Shown: positions 44,027 to 53,510 of the stretch, piece by piece
How the letters are laid out: the number at the start of each line of letters is the position of its first letter
How positions within the stretch are numbered: position 1 is the first letter of the stretch
Made by a program: the position numbers and the translations under genes
The notes under the pieces: model-generated
What the model was told of the DNA's origin: nothing
Seen by the model: the letters and a program-made list of their open reading frames with translations, nothing else
Databases searched by the model: none
Assembly: GCF_002272075.1 (NCBI RefSeq)
Contig: NZ_NPBJ01000027.1
Coordinates: 1 to 64,000, forward strand
Length of the DNA stretch: 64,000 nt
Direction of reading: 5' to 3'
From: Terribacillus saccharophilus
Lineage (GTDB): Bacteria; Bacillota; Bacilli; Bacillales; Amphibacillaceae

Positions 44027-44799
44027 ATTTTATCTTCGATTTGGATGGTACGATCTGCTTCAAAGGTAGACCTGTTACAAAGAATATTATAGACACCTTG
44101 TAAGAGCTGGAGCTGAATGGTCATCAAGTAATTTTCGCTTCGGCCCGACCAATTCGAGATTTGCTGCCTGTTATCGATGAGCACTTTCATTCAACCACTC
44201 TGATAGGAGGCAATGGTTCCCTAATCTCCAGTAACGGAAAGGTGATTTTCTCTCGAGCATTTTCATTTGTTCAATTAGCTGCCATGGAGAAACTTATCGA
44301 CACATATAAAGCCACGTACTTAATAGACGGAGAATGGAACTATGCTTATACAGGAGATCCTGAGCACCCGATAAAGTCCAATCTGGATCCAAATAGTCTG
44401 GCTGAAGAAGTGCCGTTGATGGATCTGGAGCATGTAGTGAAAATACTTATCCTTAGCTCTGCTGATCAGGAGAAAATGGCTGCAGAGGCAGAAAAGCTAG
44501 GTCTTCGAGTCCACCGTCATCATGGTGAGGATATTGTTGACATCAGCCCACCAGGTATCGACAAATGGAGTGCAATACAAGAATTTGGAATTAAGGAAAA
44601 CGAGTATATCGCTTTTGGCAATGATTCGAATGATATTGAGATGTTCCGTCATGCCAAGTATGCGGTGATGATTGGCGAGCATGAAGAATTAGCCCGATAT
44701 GCAGATAGAGCTGTTCCTTTGGATGAAATTTGCGAACAGACCATCGTGGATTGCTTGAAGGAATTAACTGATGAAAGAACGATTATGGAGCTTGCGTGA
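44023..44799 (+). pseudogene. Cof-type HAD phosphatase interrupted by an in-frame stop
   Basis: From the ATG at 44023 the frame reads MNFIFDLDGTICFKGRP (motif I, DLDGT), then meets TAA at 44101-44103 (codon 27), and continues in the same frame through HQVIFASARPIRDLL to FGNDSNDIEMF (motif IV) and ends at 44799. Without the stop it would be a complete 258-codon Cof/Hydrolase_3 phosphatase. One base change (for example CAA or GAA to TAA) explains it. A sequencing error or a very recent nonsense mutation are alternatives. Translation could restart downstream but would lack motif I. Confidence 0.8.
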
Positions 44800-45012
44800 A
44801 ATACATAGAGATTGATTGGGAAATTGCTGGCTGATACGGACAGAATGTGAAAATGAAGATAGAACTGAGTATGAAAAGAAGGGGATAGATTTCCACTCAT
44901 TTTATTTCCATATTTGGATAAATCGATCTGCATTCATCTTAGATACAAAGGATGGAAGAAACAAAGAAAAGCCCGAAAAGCCTTCAAATTCATAATTGGT
45001 ATAGTAAGTAAA

Positions 45013-45038
45013 TGAACCCTCGCTAATGCGAGGGTTCA
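45013..45038. terminator. Bidirectional terminator
   Basis: TGAACCCTCGC and GCGAGGGTTCA with a four-base loop, at the end of the minus-strand permease operon. The preceding 200 bases (44800-45012) hold no gene that I can support. Confidence 0.88.
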
Positions 45039-46043
45039 TTCTTTAATCAACAAATAAATAAAGTAAGGTGCGCCAATTGCAGAGACAACCAATCCAATCG
45101 GAATCTCCGATGGGGCCAGGATCGTCCGTGATAAGGTGTCGGCTACGAGCATGATGAGCGCTCCGATAAGTGCACAAATCGGAAGCAGATGCTTGTGATT
45201 CGGACCGACGATACGGCGGGCTAAGTGGGGTGCGACAAGTCCGAGGAACGTAATTGCTCCCCCAGCGGCTACGCAGGCTCCGGCCAGTGCAACTGCAAGT
45301 AGCAGCAGAATTGTCCGTTCTCTTTGCACCGGAGCTCCAACACCTACAGCGATTTGGTCGCCTAGTGTTAAAACGTTTAATGCTTTTGCTTTATAAATTG
45401 CATATGGGACGAGCAGTATAATCCAAGGCAAGAGTGCCAAGACATAATTCCAGCTCGTTTGCCAGATGCTGCCGTTCAGCCAGATAGTCGCCTGCGTGAA
45501 ATCCTTCGGTTCCATCATAAGCTGGAAGACGATAATCAGGCCGCCGAAAGCTGCGTTAACACCAATACCGACAAGGATAAGCCGGACTGGAGTGACGCCC
45601 TTCTTCCATGCCAGTGCATAGATAAGGCTTGCTGCCAGGAACGCCCCAGCGAATGCGAATAGTGGCATAATGAATACTTGCAGGCTGCCTGTGCCGGCTA
45701 GTTTGTCCTGCAGGAAGAAAATATAAAGGACGACAGCAAAACCTGCACCTGCATTAATTCCTAATATACCTGGGTCAGCCAGCCCATTTTGTGTTACACC
45801 TTGCAGAATTGCTCCTGCAATACCCATTCCGATGCCTATCAATAGTGCAATGACCATACGCGGCAGACGGAAATCGAATAAGATCACGTCAAATGAGCCA
45901 TCCCCCGTACCAAGCAAAGTTCTTACAACATCGGCCGGTCCGATGGGGATTGTCCCTGTATTCAAGCTGATGAAAAATACAATGAGAATAGCAGCAAGTA
46001 TTCCGATCGCTACCAGACTCGTTTTTTTCGCGGAGTGTATCAT
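45036..46043 (-). CDS. Iron-siderophore ABC permease (FecCD family), YfhA type
   Basis: 335 residues with about nine to ten helices and the FecCD landmarks FRLPRMVIALLIGIGMGIAG, QGVTQNGLADPGILGINAG and FLGLVAPHL. It overlaps the upstream permease by four bases (ATGA). It is the second permease of a Fur-controlled importer whose receptor gene is divergent; the arrangement recalls B. subtilis yfiZ-yfhA and yfiY (schizokinen/arthrobactin). The cargo is inferred. Confidence 0.85.
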   Translation of the reverse strand: MIHSAKKTSLVAIGILAAILIVFFISLNTGTIPIGPADVVRTLLGTGDGSFDVILFDFRLPRMVIALLIGIGMGIAGAILQGVTQNGLADPGILGINAGAGFAVVLYIFFLQDKLAGTGSLQVFIMPLFAFAGAFLAASLIYALAWKKGVTPVRLILVGIGVNAAFGGLIIVFQLMMEPKDFTQATIWLNGSIWQTSWNYVLALLPWIILLVPYAIYKAKALNVLTLGDQIAVGVGAPVQRERTILLLLAVALAGACVAAGGAITFLGLVAPHLARRIVGPNHKHLLPICALIGALIMLVADTLSRTILAPSEIPIGLVVSAIGAPYFIYLLIKE

Positions 46044-47041
46044 ATGTTCTTACCCTCCCGCCGAGCTAGATAAATAAAGAATGGTACGCCGATCAAAGCA
46101 GTGAGGGCGCCAACAGGTGTTTCAAAGGGTGGATTGATCATCCGGGACGCAATATCTGCAAAGTTCAGCAGGATACCGCCCAATACAGCTGAACATGGAA
46201 TAATCCAGCGATAATCTGGTCCGACGAGGAACCGGGTGATATGCGGAATAACCAATCCGACAAATCCGATTGTACCGCCTACTGAAACGGCAGCTCCTGT
46301 TAAAATCAGCACAACAAGCACTCCTGCTGCTTTCACCAGGCCAGTCTTCAAACCAAGTCCTGTCGCTACATCTTCTCCCAGACTAAGTGTCGTAACTGAT
46401 CCGCTGATGAACAGTGCCAGTACCAAACCGATTGCAGCAGCAGGAAATAACAGTTTCACCGTATCCCATTGCACATTCGCAACACCGCCTGCATACCAGA
46501 AGCTCAAATCCCGAGCAACATCAAAATGAATTGCCATTGCGTTGGAAAAGGATCCAAGCAATGCAGTGACAGCAGTCCCTGCCAATGCCAGCTTCACGGG
46601 TGTTAATCCGGTTTTGGCCAAAAGACCGATCCCGAAAACAAGTCCAAGACCAAGTCCTGCACCAATAAATGAGAATAGGAGCAGATTCACATTGGAAATG
46701 CCAGGCAGGAAGACGAGTGCAATCGCAATCATGAACGTTGCACCTGAAGTTACTCCCATGATTTGCGGAGAAGCAAGCGGGTTACGAGTCATCCCTTGCA
46801 TGATCGATCCGGATGCTGCAAGCATTGCGCCAATCAGAACTGCTGCTACAGTACGAGGCATGCGAAGCCGGTGAATGATCTGATGTGATGTATTTGTAGC
46901 ATCGTAATGGAAAATACTATTCCAGACAGTATTAAGTGAAATATCCGCTACACCGAATGCAATGGATAATCCTATCGAAAAAATCAGCAGGGCGATACCT
47001 GCGATAAGTATGATTGTGCCAACTAGTCTGCGTGCTTGCAT
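46040..47041 (-). CDS. Iron-siderophore ABC permease (FecCD family), YfiZ type
   Basis: 333 residues with the FecCD signatures LRMPRTVAAVLIGAMLAASG, QGMTRNPLASPQIMGVTSG and FVGLVIPHI. It is first in the minus-strand pair, starting 58 bases or so from the Fur box shared with the divergent receptor gene. No ATPase gene accompanies it. Confidence 0.86.
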   Translation of the reverse strand: MQARRLVGTIILIAGIALLIFSIGLSIAFGVADISLNTVWNSIFHYDATNTSHQIIHRLRMPRTVAAVLIGAMLAASGSIMQGMTRNPLASPQIMGVTSGATFMIAIALVFLPGISNVNLLLFSFIGAGLGLGLVFGIGLLAKTGLTPVKLALAGTAVTALLGSFSNAMAIHFDVARDLSFWYAGGVANVQWDTVKLLFPAAAIGLVLALFISGSVTTLSLGEDVATGLGLKTGLVKAAGVLVVLILTGAAVSVGGTIGFVGLVIPHITRFLVGPDYRWIIPCSAVLGGILLNFADIASRMINPPFETPVGALTALIGVPFFIYLARREGKNI

Positions 47042-47091
47042 CGTTATCCCGCTTTCTAAGCTCTATCTATGCCAAAAGAATGAAATGACGC

Positions 47092-47120
47092 TTGTAATTG
47101 ATAATGAGAATTGTTATCAT
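47092..47120. promoter_or_regulatory. Fur box in the divergent siderophore promoter
   Basis: GATAATGAGAATTGTTATC at 47100-47118 matches the 19-bp Fur consensus in 16 positions. It fills the spacer of a plus-strand promoter TTGTAA (47092-47097) and TATCAT (47115-47120), 17 bp apart. One box can control both the receptor gene and the divergent permeases. Confidence 0.85.
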
Positions 47121-47159
47121 CTAATATGAGATTATAACATAAACCAAGAGGTGAATCCC

Positions 47160-48128
47160 TTGTTCAAAAGAAAGAGTATGTTTTTACTTCTGGCAGTCTT
47201 CGCCAGTGTTGTATTCATTATAACAGGTTGCGGCAATAACGATTCAAGTGATAATGCCGAAAGTAACTCTTCTGACCAGGAGAGTAACGAAACTCGTACA
47301 GTGACAGATGCAATGGGTCATGAAGTTGAAGTTCCTGCAAATCCTAAAAATGTACTAGCTTCCTATTTGGAGGACAACCTTGTAGCGCTTGATATTACAC
47401 CAGTAGCACAATGGTCTGTAAATAACGGCTCTCCGCAAGGGTACTTGCAGGACAGCTTGAAAGATGTACAAACGATTGATTCCACACTTCCTTTCGAGGC
47501 AGTAGCTAGTGTTAAACCAGACTTGATCATCATGGATTCTGCATCCATGGTAGAAGGCGATAAATATGAGCAGTACAATAAGATCGCTCCTACTTATGTA
47601 ATGGGAACGGAAGAAAATGGCGACTGGCGCAAAGAACTTCAGACAATGGGTGAGATCTTCGGTAAAGAAGATGAAGCACAAAAAGTTCTGGATGAGTATG
47701 ATGCAAAAGCTACAGATGCAAAAGAACAGATCCAAGGTGCAATTGGCGATGAATCAGCTGCAGCTATCTGGCTTGTTGGCGGACAGCTTTACATCGTTAG
47801 TGAAAACCTATCCAGCGGTGCGGTACTATATGGCGACCTAGGCATTACAGTTCCTGAAGGCGTCAAAGAAATTTCCGAAAGCGCAACAGCAAACTGGAAT
47901 CCAGTTTCCCTAGAGCAATTGGCTGAAATGGATGTCGACCACCTCTTCTTAATTAATAGTGATGAAGGTGATGGATCTGAAATCCTTGATGATCCATTGC
48001 TTGCAAATGTACCAGCTATCAAAGATGGCAATGTGTATAAATACGATAAAGACACAAGCTGGCTGTACACTGGCCCGATTGCGAACGAGCAAATCGTGGA
48101 CGATGCAGTTGAAAGCTTAGTGAAGTAA
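47160..48128 (+). CDS. Iron-siderophore-binding lipoprotein, YfiY type
   Basis: 322 residues from the TTG seven bases after AAGAGGTG (a GTG nine bases earlier overlaps that site). Lipobox ITGC (about Cys23) and a serine/asparagine-rich linker, then the type III binding fold: RTVTDAMGHEVEVPANPKNVLASYLEDNLVALDI and SVKPDLIIMD. The closest recollection is YfiY, the hydroxamate/citrate siderophore receptor of B. subtilis. Fur-controlled and divergent from its permeases. Confidence 0.85.
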   Translation: MFKRKSMFLLLAVFASVVFIITGCGNNDSSDNAESNSSDQESNETRTVTDAMGHEVEVPANPKNVLASYLEDNLVALDITPVAQWSVNNGSPQGYLQDSLKDVQTIDSTLPFEAVASVKPDLIIMDSASMVEGDKYEQYNKIAPTYVMGTEENGDWRKELQTMGEIFGKEDEAQKVLDEYDAKATDAKEQIQGAIGDESAAAIWLVGGQLYIVSENLSSGAVLYGDLGITVPEGVKEISESATANWNPVSLEQLAEMDVDHLFLINSDEGDGSEILDDPLLANVPAIKDGNVYKYDKDTSWLYTGPIANEQIVDDAVESLVK

Positions 48129-48138
48129 GTAAGAATAG

Positions 48139-48173
48139 ACTTCTTCCCTGTGAAAATGGGGGAGAAGTTTTTT
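48139..48173 (+). terminator. Rho-independent terminator
   Basis: ACTTCTTCCC pairs with GGGGGAGAAGT (with a small bulge) and is followed by six T, after the siderophore receptor gene. Confidence 0.82.
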
Positions 48174-48177
48174 GAAT

Positions 48178-48480
48178 TTGACATATACTAGAAGTAGCTG
48201 TAATCTTGTAAAAAACATAAGTAATTCGCTGACGAGAACAAGTAGTCAAGACAGCTTATCTTTAGAGAGTCGACGGTTGGTGCAAGTCGATGATAAGATC
48301 ATGATGAAAATCCTCTCCGAGAAGCAAAGCCGACATGTAGGCTTTGACGGTTTTCCACCGATACAAGGGACGCGTATGATAGTACGTAGTGTTTCCGACT
48401 AAAAGCCCTACTTATGGTTTTTTTATTTTGGAATTTTCGGTAGATCCCGGCGCTGTGTATGCAGTGTCGGGATTTTTATT
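48178..48480 (+). promoter_or_regulatory. Isoleucine T-box leader with degenerate acceptor-pairing element
   Basis: Stem I of a T-box is clear: AGAGAG at 48264-48269, GGTTGGTGCAAGTCGATG, and the specifier loop AAA-ATC-CTCTCCGAG with an isoleucine codon at 48310-48312. ATGTAGGCTTTGACGGTTTTCCACCG follows, resembling bacillar ileS leaders. The expected T-box GGTGGNACCGCG is not found; the best match is TAGTGTTTCCGAC near 48388. A terminator with arms CCCGGCGCTG and CAGTGTCGGG plus ATTTTTA ends the leader. Whether tRNA acceptor recognition still works is uncertain. Confidence 0.75.
48446..48479 (+). terminator. Leader terminator before ileS
   Basis: CCCGGCGCTG and CAGTGTCGGG pair over ten positions with G-U pairs around a six-base loop, followed by ATTTTTATTTT. 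The ileS ribosome site GGAGGAG follows. Confidence 0.8.
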
Positions 48481-48503
48481 TTATCTGGAGGAGAGTGAAA
48501 TAG

Positions 48504-51500
48504 ATGCAGAATAAAGCAGCTTTAAAAGAGCAGAAAATAAGAGAGTATTGGCAGGAGAACGACACTTTTCATACATCTGTTCGAAACAGGGAAGGAAAGA
48601 AGCCATACGTATTTTATGAAGGACCGCCAACAGCAAATGGAATGCCACATGCAGGTCATGCATTAGGAAGAACGATCAAGGACTTTATCGCTCGCTACAA
48701 AACGATGGACGGTTATCAGGTCAAACGTAAGGCAGGATGGGATACGCATGGTCTGCCAGTTGAGCTGGAAGTCGAGAAACAGCTGAAGATAAGTGGTAAA
48801 GAGCAAATCGAAACGTACGGGGTAGAGCGTTTTATTGAAAAGTGTAAAGAAAGTGTATTCACGTATGAGCGGGAGTGGAAGCAGTTTACGGAAGCTCTCG
48901 GCTACTGGGTCGATATGGAGGATCCGTACATTACGCTGGATAACAGCTATATCGAATCTGTATGGCATATCTTGTCGCACATCCATGGGGAAGGTTTGTT
49001 GTATAAGGGGCATCGAGTCGTCCCATATTGTCCACATTGTGAAACATCCTTGAGCTCACATGAGGTAGCCCAAGGCTATAAAGATGTATCAGATTTATCT
49101 GCTACAGCTAAGTTTCTAGTGGAAGGTACGACTGACGAATACTTGCTGGGCTGGACAACTACACCTTGGACACTACCTGCGAATGTCGCAATCGCGGTCC
49201 ATCCGGATCTTAACTATGTGACAGTCCAGCAGGAAAATGAGAAATATATCGTTGCAGAGGGATTGGCAAAGAAATTATTCAAAGAAGATTTTCAAGTTGT
49301 AGAATCCCGCAAAGGAAAGGACTTAGCGGGTGTCCGTTATGAAGCGCCTTTCTCTTACGTCCAAATAGACAAAGGGCACCAAGTAGTGTTAGCAGATTTC
49401 GTTACAGATCAAAGTGGAACGGGTCTTGTGCACATCGCTCCGGCATATGGGGAAGATGACTATCGCGTCGTTCAGGATAATGATCTTGATTTTGTCCACA
49501 TTGTGGATGAGAAAGGGAGATATATAGAAGAAATCACACCGCTCGCTGGCCGTTTCGTAAAGGATTGTGATGTGGATATCATCAAGCTGCTTGCAGAGAA
49601 GAACAGGTTATTCCATAAAGAGAAATACACCCATAGCTACCCGCATTGCTGGCGCTGCGACTCTCCGCTTCTGTATTACGCAATGGAAGGCTGGTTCATC
49701 CGCATGACTGATGTGAAGGAAAAAATGCAGGAGAATAACCGGCAGGTCGAGTGGCATCCAGGTCATATGCAGGAAGGGCGGTTCGGTAAATTCCTCGACA
49801 ATATGGTCGATTGGAATATCGGCAGAAATCGGTACTGGGGTACGCCTTTAAATGTATGGACCTGTAAATGCGGCAAAGAAAAAGCGCCCGGATCCATCGC
49901 GGAATTAAGGCAGGAAGCGATTGGTTCTGTACCGGAAGATGTGGAACTGCATAAGCCATATGTAGATCAGATCCAGCTGCGTTGTGAGTGTGGAGATACG
50001 ATGCAGCGGACGAGCGAAGTGATTGATGTATGGTTTGACAGCGGCTCGATGCCATTTGCACAATATCATTATCCTTTTGGTGACAAAAAGTTGTTTGAAA
50101 GCCAGTACCCAGCTGATGTTGTCATCGAGGGAGTCGATCAGACAAGAGGATGGTTCTACAGTCTCCTTGCTGTATCTACTTTGGTAACTGGGAAGGCACC
50201 TTATAAACGTGTCCTGTCACTAGGGCACATCCTTGATGAAAACGGACAGAAGATGTCAAAAAGCAAAGGTAACGCGCTGAATCCGACTGAGCTCATGGAA
50301 ACGTACGGAGCAGACGCATTACGGTGGGCGCTCCTTTCCGATAGCGCGCCTTGGAACAATAAGCGTTTCTCGGAACGAACAGTTGCACAAGCAAAATCGA
50401 AGATGATTGACACATTGTCTAACGTCTTTTCCTTCTATCAGCTCTATCAGCAAATCGATCAATTTGATGGAGAGAAGGACAATGGCGGAGTGCGTTCGAC
50501 ACTGGATGAATGGATCCTATCCCGCTTGCACAGTGTTACCAAGCAAGTAAACGATTATTTGGAGCAGTATGATATCACAAATGCTGCAAGAGAATTGGGC
50601 ACGTTCTTAGATGAATTGAGCAATTGGTATGTAAGAAGATCACGTCAGCGGTTCTGGAGCAGTGGTATGACCGAGGACAAACGTGCAGCATTCAGTACGC
50701 TGTATGAAGTACTGAAGAAAACGGCACAGCTGCTGGCACCATTTACACCATACATCGCGGAAGACATCCATCTGCAGTTAACTGGTAACAGTGTCCATTT
50801 AACAAATTATCCAAAGCCTTGCGACGAGTTAATCAATACCCAGCTGGAGGAAGATATGACAACAGTCCTTCAAGTTGTTGAACTGACCCGTGCAGCCAGA
50901 AATACAGCCGGAATCAAGACAAAGCAGCCCCTCGCAGCAGTGTATGTGTTAGGCGAAAATTGTGTTGCTGAACGATTGGCAGGCTATGTTGCAACGATAA
51001 AAGAAGAGACGAATGTAAAAGAAATAAAATTAGAAAATAACGATGACTTGTTCACCTACTCTGCGAAACTGGATTTTGCAGCTGCCGGACCAAGACTCGG
51101 CAAGCGTGTTGGAGAAGCAAAACAGGCATTAGCTCAGATTGAACAGGTGCAGATAAAAGAGTTGTTAGAAAAAGGCAAGATAGCTATATCTAATTTAGAG
51201 CTGACAAAAGCAGAGGTCATCATAGAAAAAGTGCCTTCCAACCAGCTGCTGCTATCGGAAGGAAATGGACTGTCTGTCCTTTTGGATACGAAGCTTACAA
51301 CGGAACTGAAGGAAGAAGGATTTGTTCGTGAAGTAATCCGTGAAGTGCAGACGTACCGGAAAGAGCTTGATCTGCCTGTTGAAAAGCGCGTGAATCTATA
51401 TATCGATGCCAGCCCTACAGTAATAGATGTGCTGCAAAAATATACGGATATGCTTCATCATAATCTCGTTTTACAGGAAGTGCTTTATAAACAGTATGAG

Positions 51501-51554
51501 AAGGCAAAGGGTGTCGAAGTAGAAGGAGAGCATTTGCAGCTTGGGGTCGAATAA
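48504..51554 (+). CDS. ileS: Isoleucyl-tRNA synthetase, type 2 (eukaryote-like, mupirocin-tolerant class)
   Basis: 1016 residues. The class I signature is [13 protein letters not shown] (HxGH at 49-52) and KMSKS is at 583-587. The editing CP1 domain contains [21 protein letters not shown], and the C-terminal extension belongs to the IleRS2 class, unlike the 920-residue housekeeping IleRS1 of bacilli with its C-terminal zinc fingers. IleRS2 and MupA enzymes tolerate mupirocin. HAGH keeps the standard order, not the swapped form reported for hyper-resistant variants. It stands alone behind an isoleucine T-box, so it may be a stress or resistance copy; the full genome is needed to know. Confidence 0.9.
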   Translation: MQNKAALKEQKIREYWQENDTFHTSVRNREGKKPYVFYEGPPTANGMPHAGHALGRTIKDFIARYKTMDGYQVKRKAGWDTHGLPVELEVEKQLKISGKEQIETYGVERFIEKCKESVFTYEREWKQFTEALGYWVDMEDPYITLDNSYIESVWHILSHIHGEGLLYKGHRVVPYCPHCETSLSSHEVAQGYKDVSDLSATAKFLVEGTTDEYLLGWTTTPWTLPANVAIAVHPDLNYVTVQQENEKYIVAEGLAKKLFKEDFQVVESRKGKDLAGVRYEAPFSYVQIDKGHQVVLADFVTDQSGTGLVHIAPAYGEDDYRVVQDNDLDFVHIVDEKGRYIEEITPLAGRFVKDCDVDIIKLLAEKNRLFHKEKYTHSYPHCWRCDSPLLYYAMEGWFIRMTDVKEKMQENNRQVEWHPGHMQEGRFGKFLDNMVDWNIGRNRYWGTPLNVWTCKCGKEKAPGSIAELRQEAIGSVPEDVELHKPYVDQIQLRCECGDTMQRTSEVIDVWFDSGSMPFAQYHYPFGDKKLFESQYPADVVIEGVDQTRGWFYSLLAVSTLVTGKAPYKRVLSLGHILDENGQKMSKSKGNALNPTELMETYGADALRWALLSDSAPWNNKRFSERTVAQAKSKMIDTLSNVFSFYQLYQQIDQFDGEKDNGGVRSTLDEWILSRLHSVTKQVNDYLEQYDITNAARELGTFLDELSNWYVRRSRQRFWSSGMTEDKRAAFSTLYEVLKKTAQLLAPFTPYIAEDIHLQLTGNSVHLTNYPKPCDELINTQLEEDMTTVLQVVELTRAARNTAGIKTKQPLAAVYVLGENCVAERLAGYVATIKEETNVKEIKLENNDDLFTYSAKLDFAAAGPRLGKRVGEAKQALAQIEQVQIKELLEKGKIAISNLELTKAEVIIEKVPSNQLLLSEGNGLSVLLDTKLTTELKEEGFVREVIREVQTYRKELDLPVEKRVNLYIDASPTVIDVLQKYTDMLHHNLVLQEVLYKQYEKAKGVEVEGEHLQLGVE

Positions 51555-51673
51555 GTACTGTGCTTGCTGGACGATGGAACCGTAAATGTCGAAACAAATG
51601 ATGTGTACTTCCTGTATGTTTGATAAAACCTCTATCGCGGTAAACATAACTATACCAAAAGGAGGTATGCTTT

Positions 51674-52255
51674 ATGGCAAGAAGGAATCCAGCACGCAAG
51701 GCAGCGCTAAGTGTCGTTTGCGCAGGAGCTGTTCTAGGGGCTGGAAGCTTCATGATTCCGGGTGCGGTATCTGTTGACGCCGAAACTAGGGAAGCGGTCC
51801 ATTCTTCCGAAACGAATGAAGCAGCTCTTGAAACACTCCAGACTATCTATACGCAGGCTTCTGAAGGATCTTCCATCGGAGCGGCCGGCAATTTCACTAT
51901 AGGTGAAACGACGCGAACAGATATTGTGGATAGACTTGGGGAACCTTTCCTATCCGATAGTTTTGATACGTATCATGCAGAGATGGGAAATCCAGGATTC
52001 AGCTTCGCATACAGTCAAGATGGCACATTGAAGGAAATTCGCTATTTGGGAACCAATGTTGAGCGCCAGACGAATCTAGACAGCATCACACCTGCTGTAT
52101 TGGAGGAGCAGCTTGGCAAGGCAGATGCCATTACTTCAATCTCGCAGACAAACCAGCATAAATATCTATATGAAACCGGCGATTTTGAACTGGAATTCAT
52201 CGTGAATGATGAAACACTTCAAGTCGATCATGTAAATCTTGTACCAATTAATTAG
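51674..52255 (+). CDS. Secreted YjgB/DUF4309-family protein
   Basis: 193 residues. An N-terminal hydrophobic segment (about 11-32) acts as a signal peptide with cleavage near VDA. The mature protein has a helical stretch (NEAALETLQTIYTQASEG) and the DUF4309 core (GNFTIGETTRTDIVDRLGEPFLSDSFDTYHAEMGNPGFSFAYSQDG, about 71-115). Function unknown; seen in spore-forming bacilli. AAAGGAGGT lies seven bases before the ATG. Confidence 0.8.
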   Translation: MARRNPARKAALSVVCAGAVLGAGSFMIPGAVSVDAETREAVHSSETNEAALETLQTIYTQASEGSSIGAAGNFTIGETTRTDIVDRLGEPFLSDSFDTYHAEMGNPGFSFAYSQDGTLKEIRYLGTNVERQTNLDSITPAVLEEQLGKADAITSISQTNQHKYLYETGDFELEFIVNDETLQVDHVNLVPIN

Positions 52256-52259
52256 GCGA

Positions 52260-52287
52260 AGCAGGAGGATCACTCCTGCTTTTTTGC
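52260..52287. terminator. Bidirectional terminator
   Basis: AGCAGGAG and CTCCTGCT with a five-base loop and six T, between the YjgB-like gene and the convergent small membrane protein. Confidence 0.88.
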
Positions 52288-52602
52288 TGCCCGAATTATA
52301 TACTGCAGGGGCAGTATGAGCGTTCCAATCAGAGTTGTAATGAGGAGAAATATACTAGGTTGTGCGTGCAAGTAGATGTCCAGTGCAGTACAAATTGCTG
52401 CCGTCAGCAGAAAGAGGTCGTATGCAGAAAAACCTTTTTCTCTGCTGCTTGTCCAGCCGATTACATAAAGAGGAACAATGATAGATGTCCACATATCACT
52501 TTGAGTGAATGCAGATTCGGAAGTAGCTTTATAAAGAAGCCAGCTGTAAATCGGGATTGTCAGTATAAAGCTGCCAATTGTAAACAATAGATGCTTTTTC
52601 AA
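52270..52602 (-). CDS. Small integral membrane protein
   Basis: 110 residues with four hydrophobic helices and almost no soluble part; short charged segments (SSREKGFSAYD, RAAKKQE) lie between or after them. Start is TTG after AAAGGGG. The family is not recognised. Function unknown. Confidence 0.6.
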   Translation of the reverse strand: MKKHLLFTIGSFILTIPIYSWLLYKATSESAFTQSDMWTSIIVPLYVIGWTSSREKGFSAYDLFLLTAAICTALDIYLHAQPSIFLLITTLIGTLILPLQYIIRAAKKQE

Positions 52603-52684
52603 TAGAAAGCCCCTTTCTTACAGGATTTCCTTTAAGTGTACACGAATGATGTTTGGATATGGTTAAAAATAGGAGGTTTCCTGA

Positions 52685-53431
52685 ATGGCTAAAATAGCAA
52701 TAATCACAGGTGTTTCGTATCCTCGCTCCATTGGTACAGCAGTATGCCGCCGATTAGCAGAACAAGGGATGGATATCTTTTTTACATATTGGCGCGCAGG
52801 TGAGACATGGCCCAATCAGTTAACGAATGAAATAAGTGAAATGGGAGTTAGGTGCAAAGGACTGGAAGCAGATCTTGAGCAACCGGAGGCAGCCGAAGCT
52901 ATTCTGCATAAAGTACAAAAGCAGTTCGGAGTTCCGGCTATACTGGTCAATTGTGCTGCCTTTTCCGAGAATGGTACCTATGAGGAGCTTGATGTGATCC
53001 AGTTGGATCGTCATTATGCTGTGAATATGAGAAGTGTCTTTTTGCTTTGTTCGGGATTCGCAAAACTCTTCAAAGAGCATCGGCCAGCTGACAAAGGAAG
53101 TATCGTAAACCTCACTTCTGGTCAGAGCCAAGGTCCTATGCCTGACGAACTGGCATACATCGCTACAAAAGGTGCCATTACCGCATTCACCCAGTCACTT
53201 GCGGCTGACTTGGCGCAGTTTGGAATCAATGTGAATGCAGTCAATCCAGGGCCGACAGACAGTACATGGATGACAGACGATATAAGACATCACCTGCTTC
53301 CACAATTTCCAATGGGAAGAATCGGGGAGCCGGATGATGCTGCGAGACTCATCAGCTTCCTAGTCGGAGAAGATGGCTATTGGGTGACAGGGCAGGAGCT
53401 TCATTCAGAAGGGGGTTTCCTCCGCAGATGA
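52685..53431 (+). CDS. Short-chain dehydrogenase/reductase (SDR)
   Basis: 248 residues of the classical SDR fold. The cofactor loop is TGVSYPRSIGTAV (about 8-20), a variant with SIG instead of GIG. NCAAF stands in the NNAG position, the catalytic Ser is in VNLTSGQS, and YIATKGA carries the catalytic Tyr and Lys (YxxxK, about 156-160). The C-terminal NAVNPGPTDSTWMTDD and the TGQELHSEGG ending resemble FabG-like reductases. Substrate unknown. GGAGGTTTC precedes the ATG. Confidence 0.85.
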   Translation: MAKIAIITGVSYPRSIGTAVCRRLAEQGMDIFFTYWRAGETWPNQLTNEISEMGVRCKGLEADLEQPEAAEAILHKVQKQFGVPAILVNCAAFSENGTYEELDVIQLDRHYAVNMRSVFLLCSGFAKLFKEHRPADKGSIVNLTSGQSQGPMPDELAYIATKGAITAFTQSLAADLAQFGINVNAVNPGPTDSTWMTDDIRHHLLPQFPMGRIGEPDDAARLISFLVGEDGYWVTGQELHSEGGFLRR

Positions 53432-53510
53432 CATTTATGGAAAATAAATCTATTAATGGTTCCTGCTTTCAGTTAAGATGAAGGGGATGTAAGTAGGAGG
53501 GGGACACTAA

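Noticed and set aside
48172-48402. 76-codon frame upstream of ileS
   Set aside because: It lies over the T-box stem I and specifier loop, has no ribosome site and no family resemblance.
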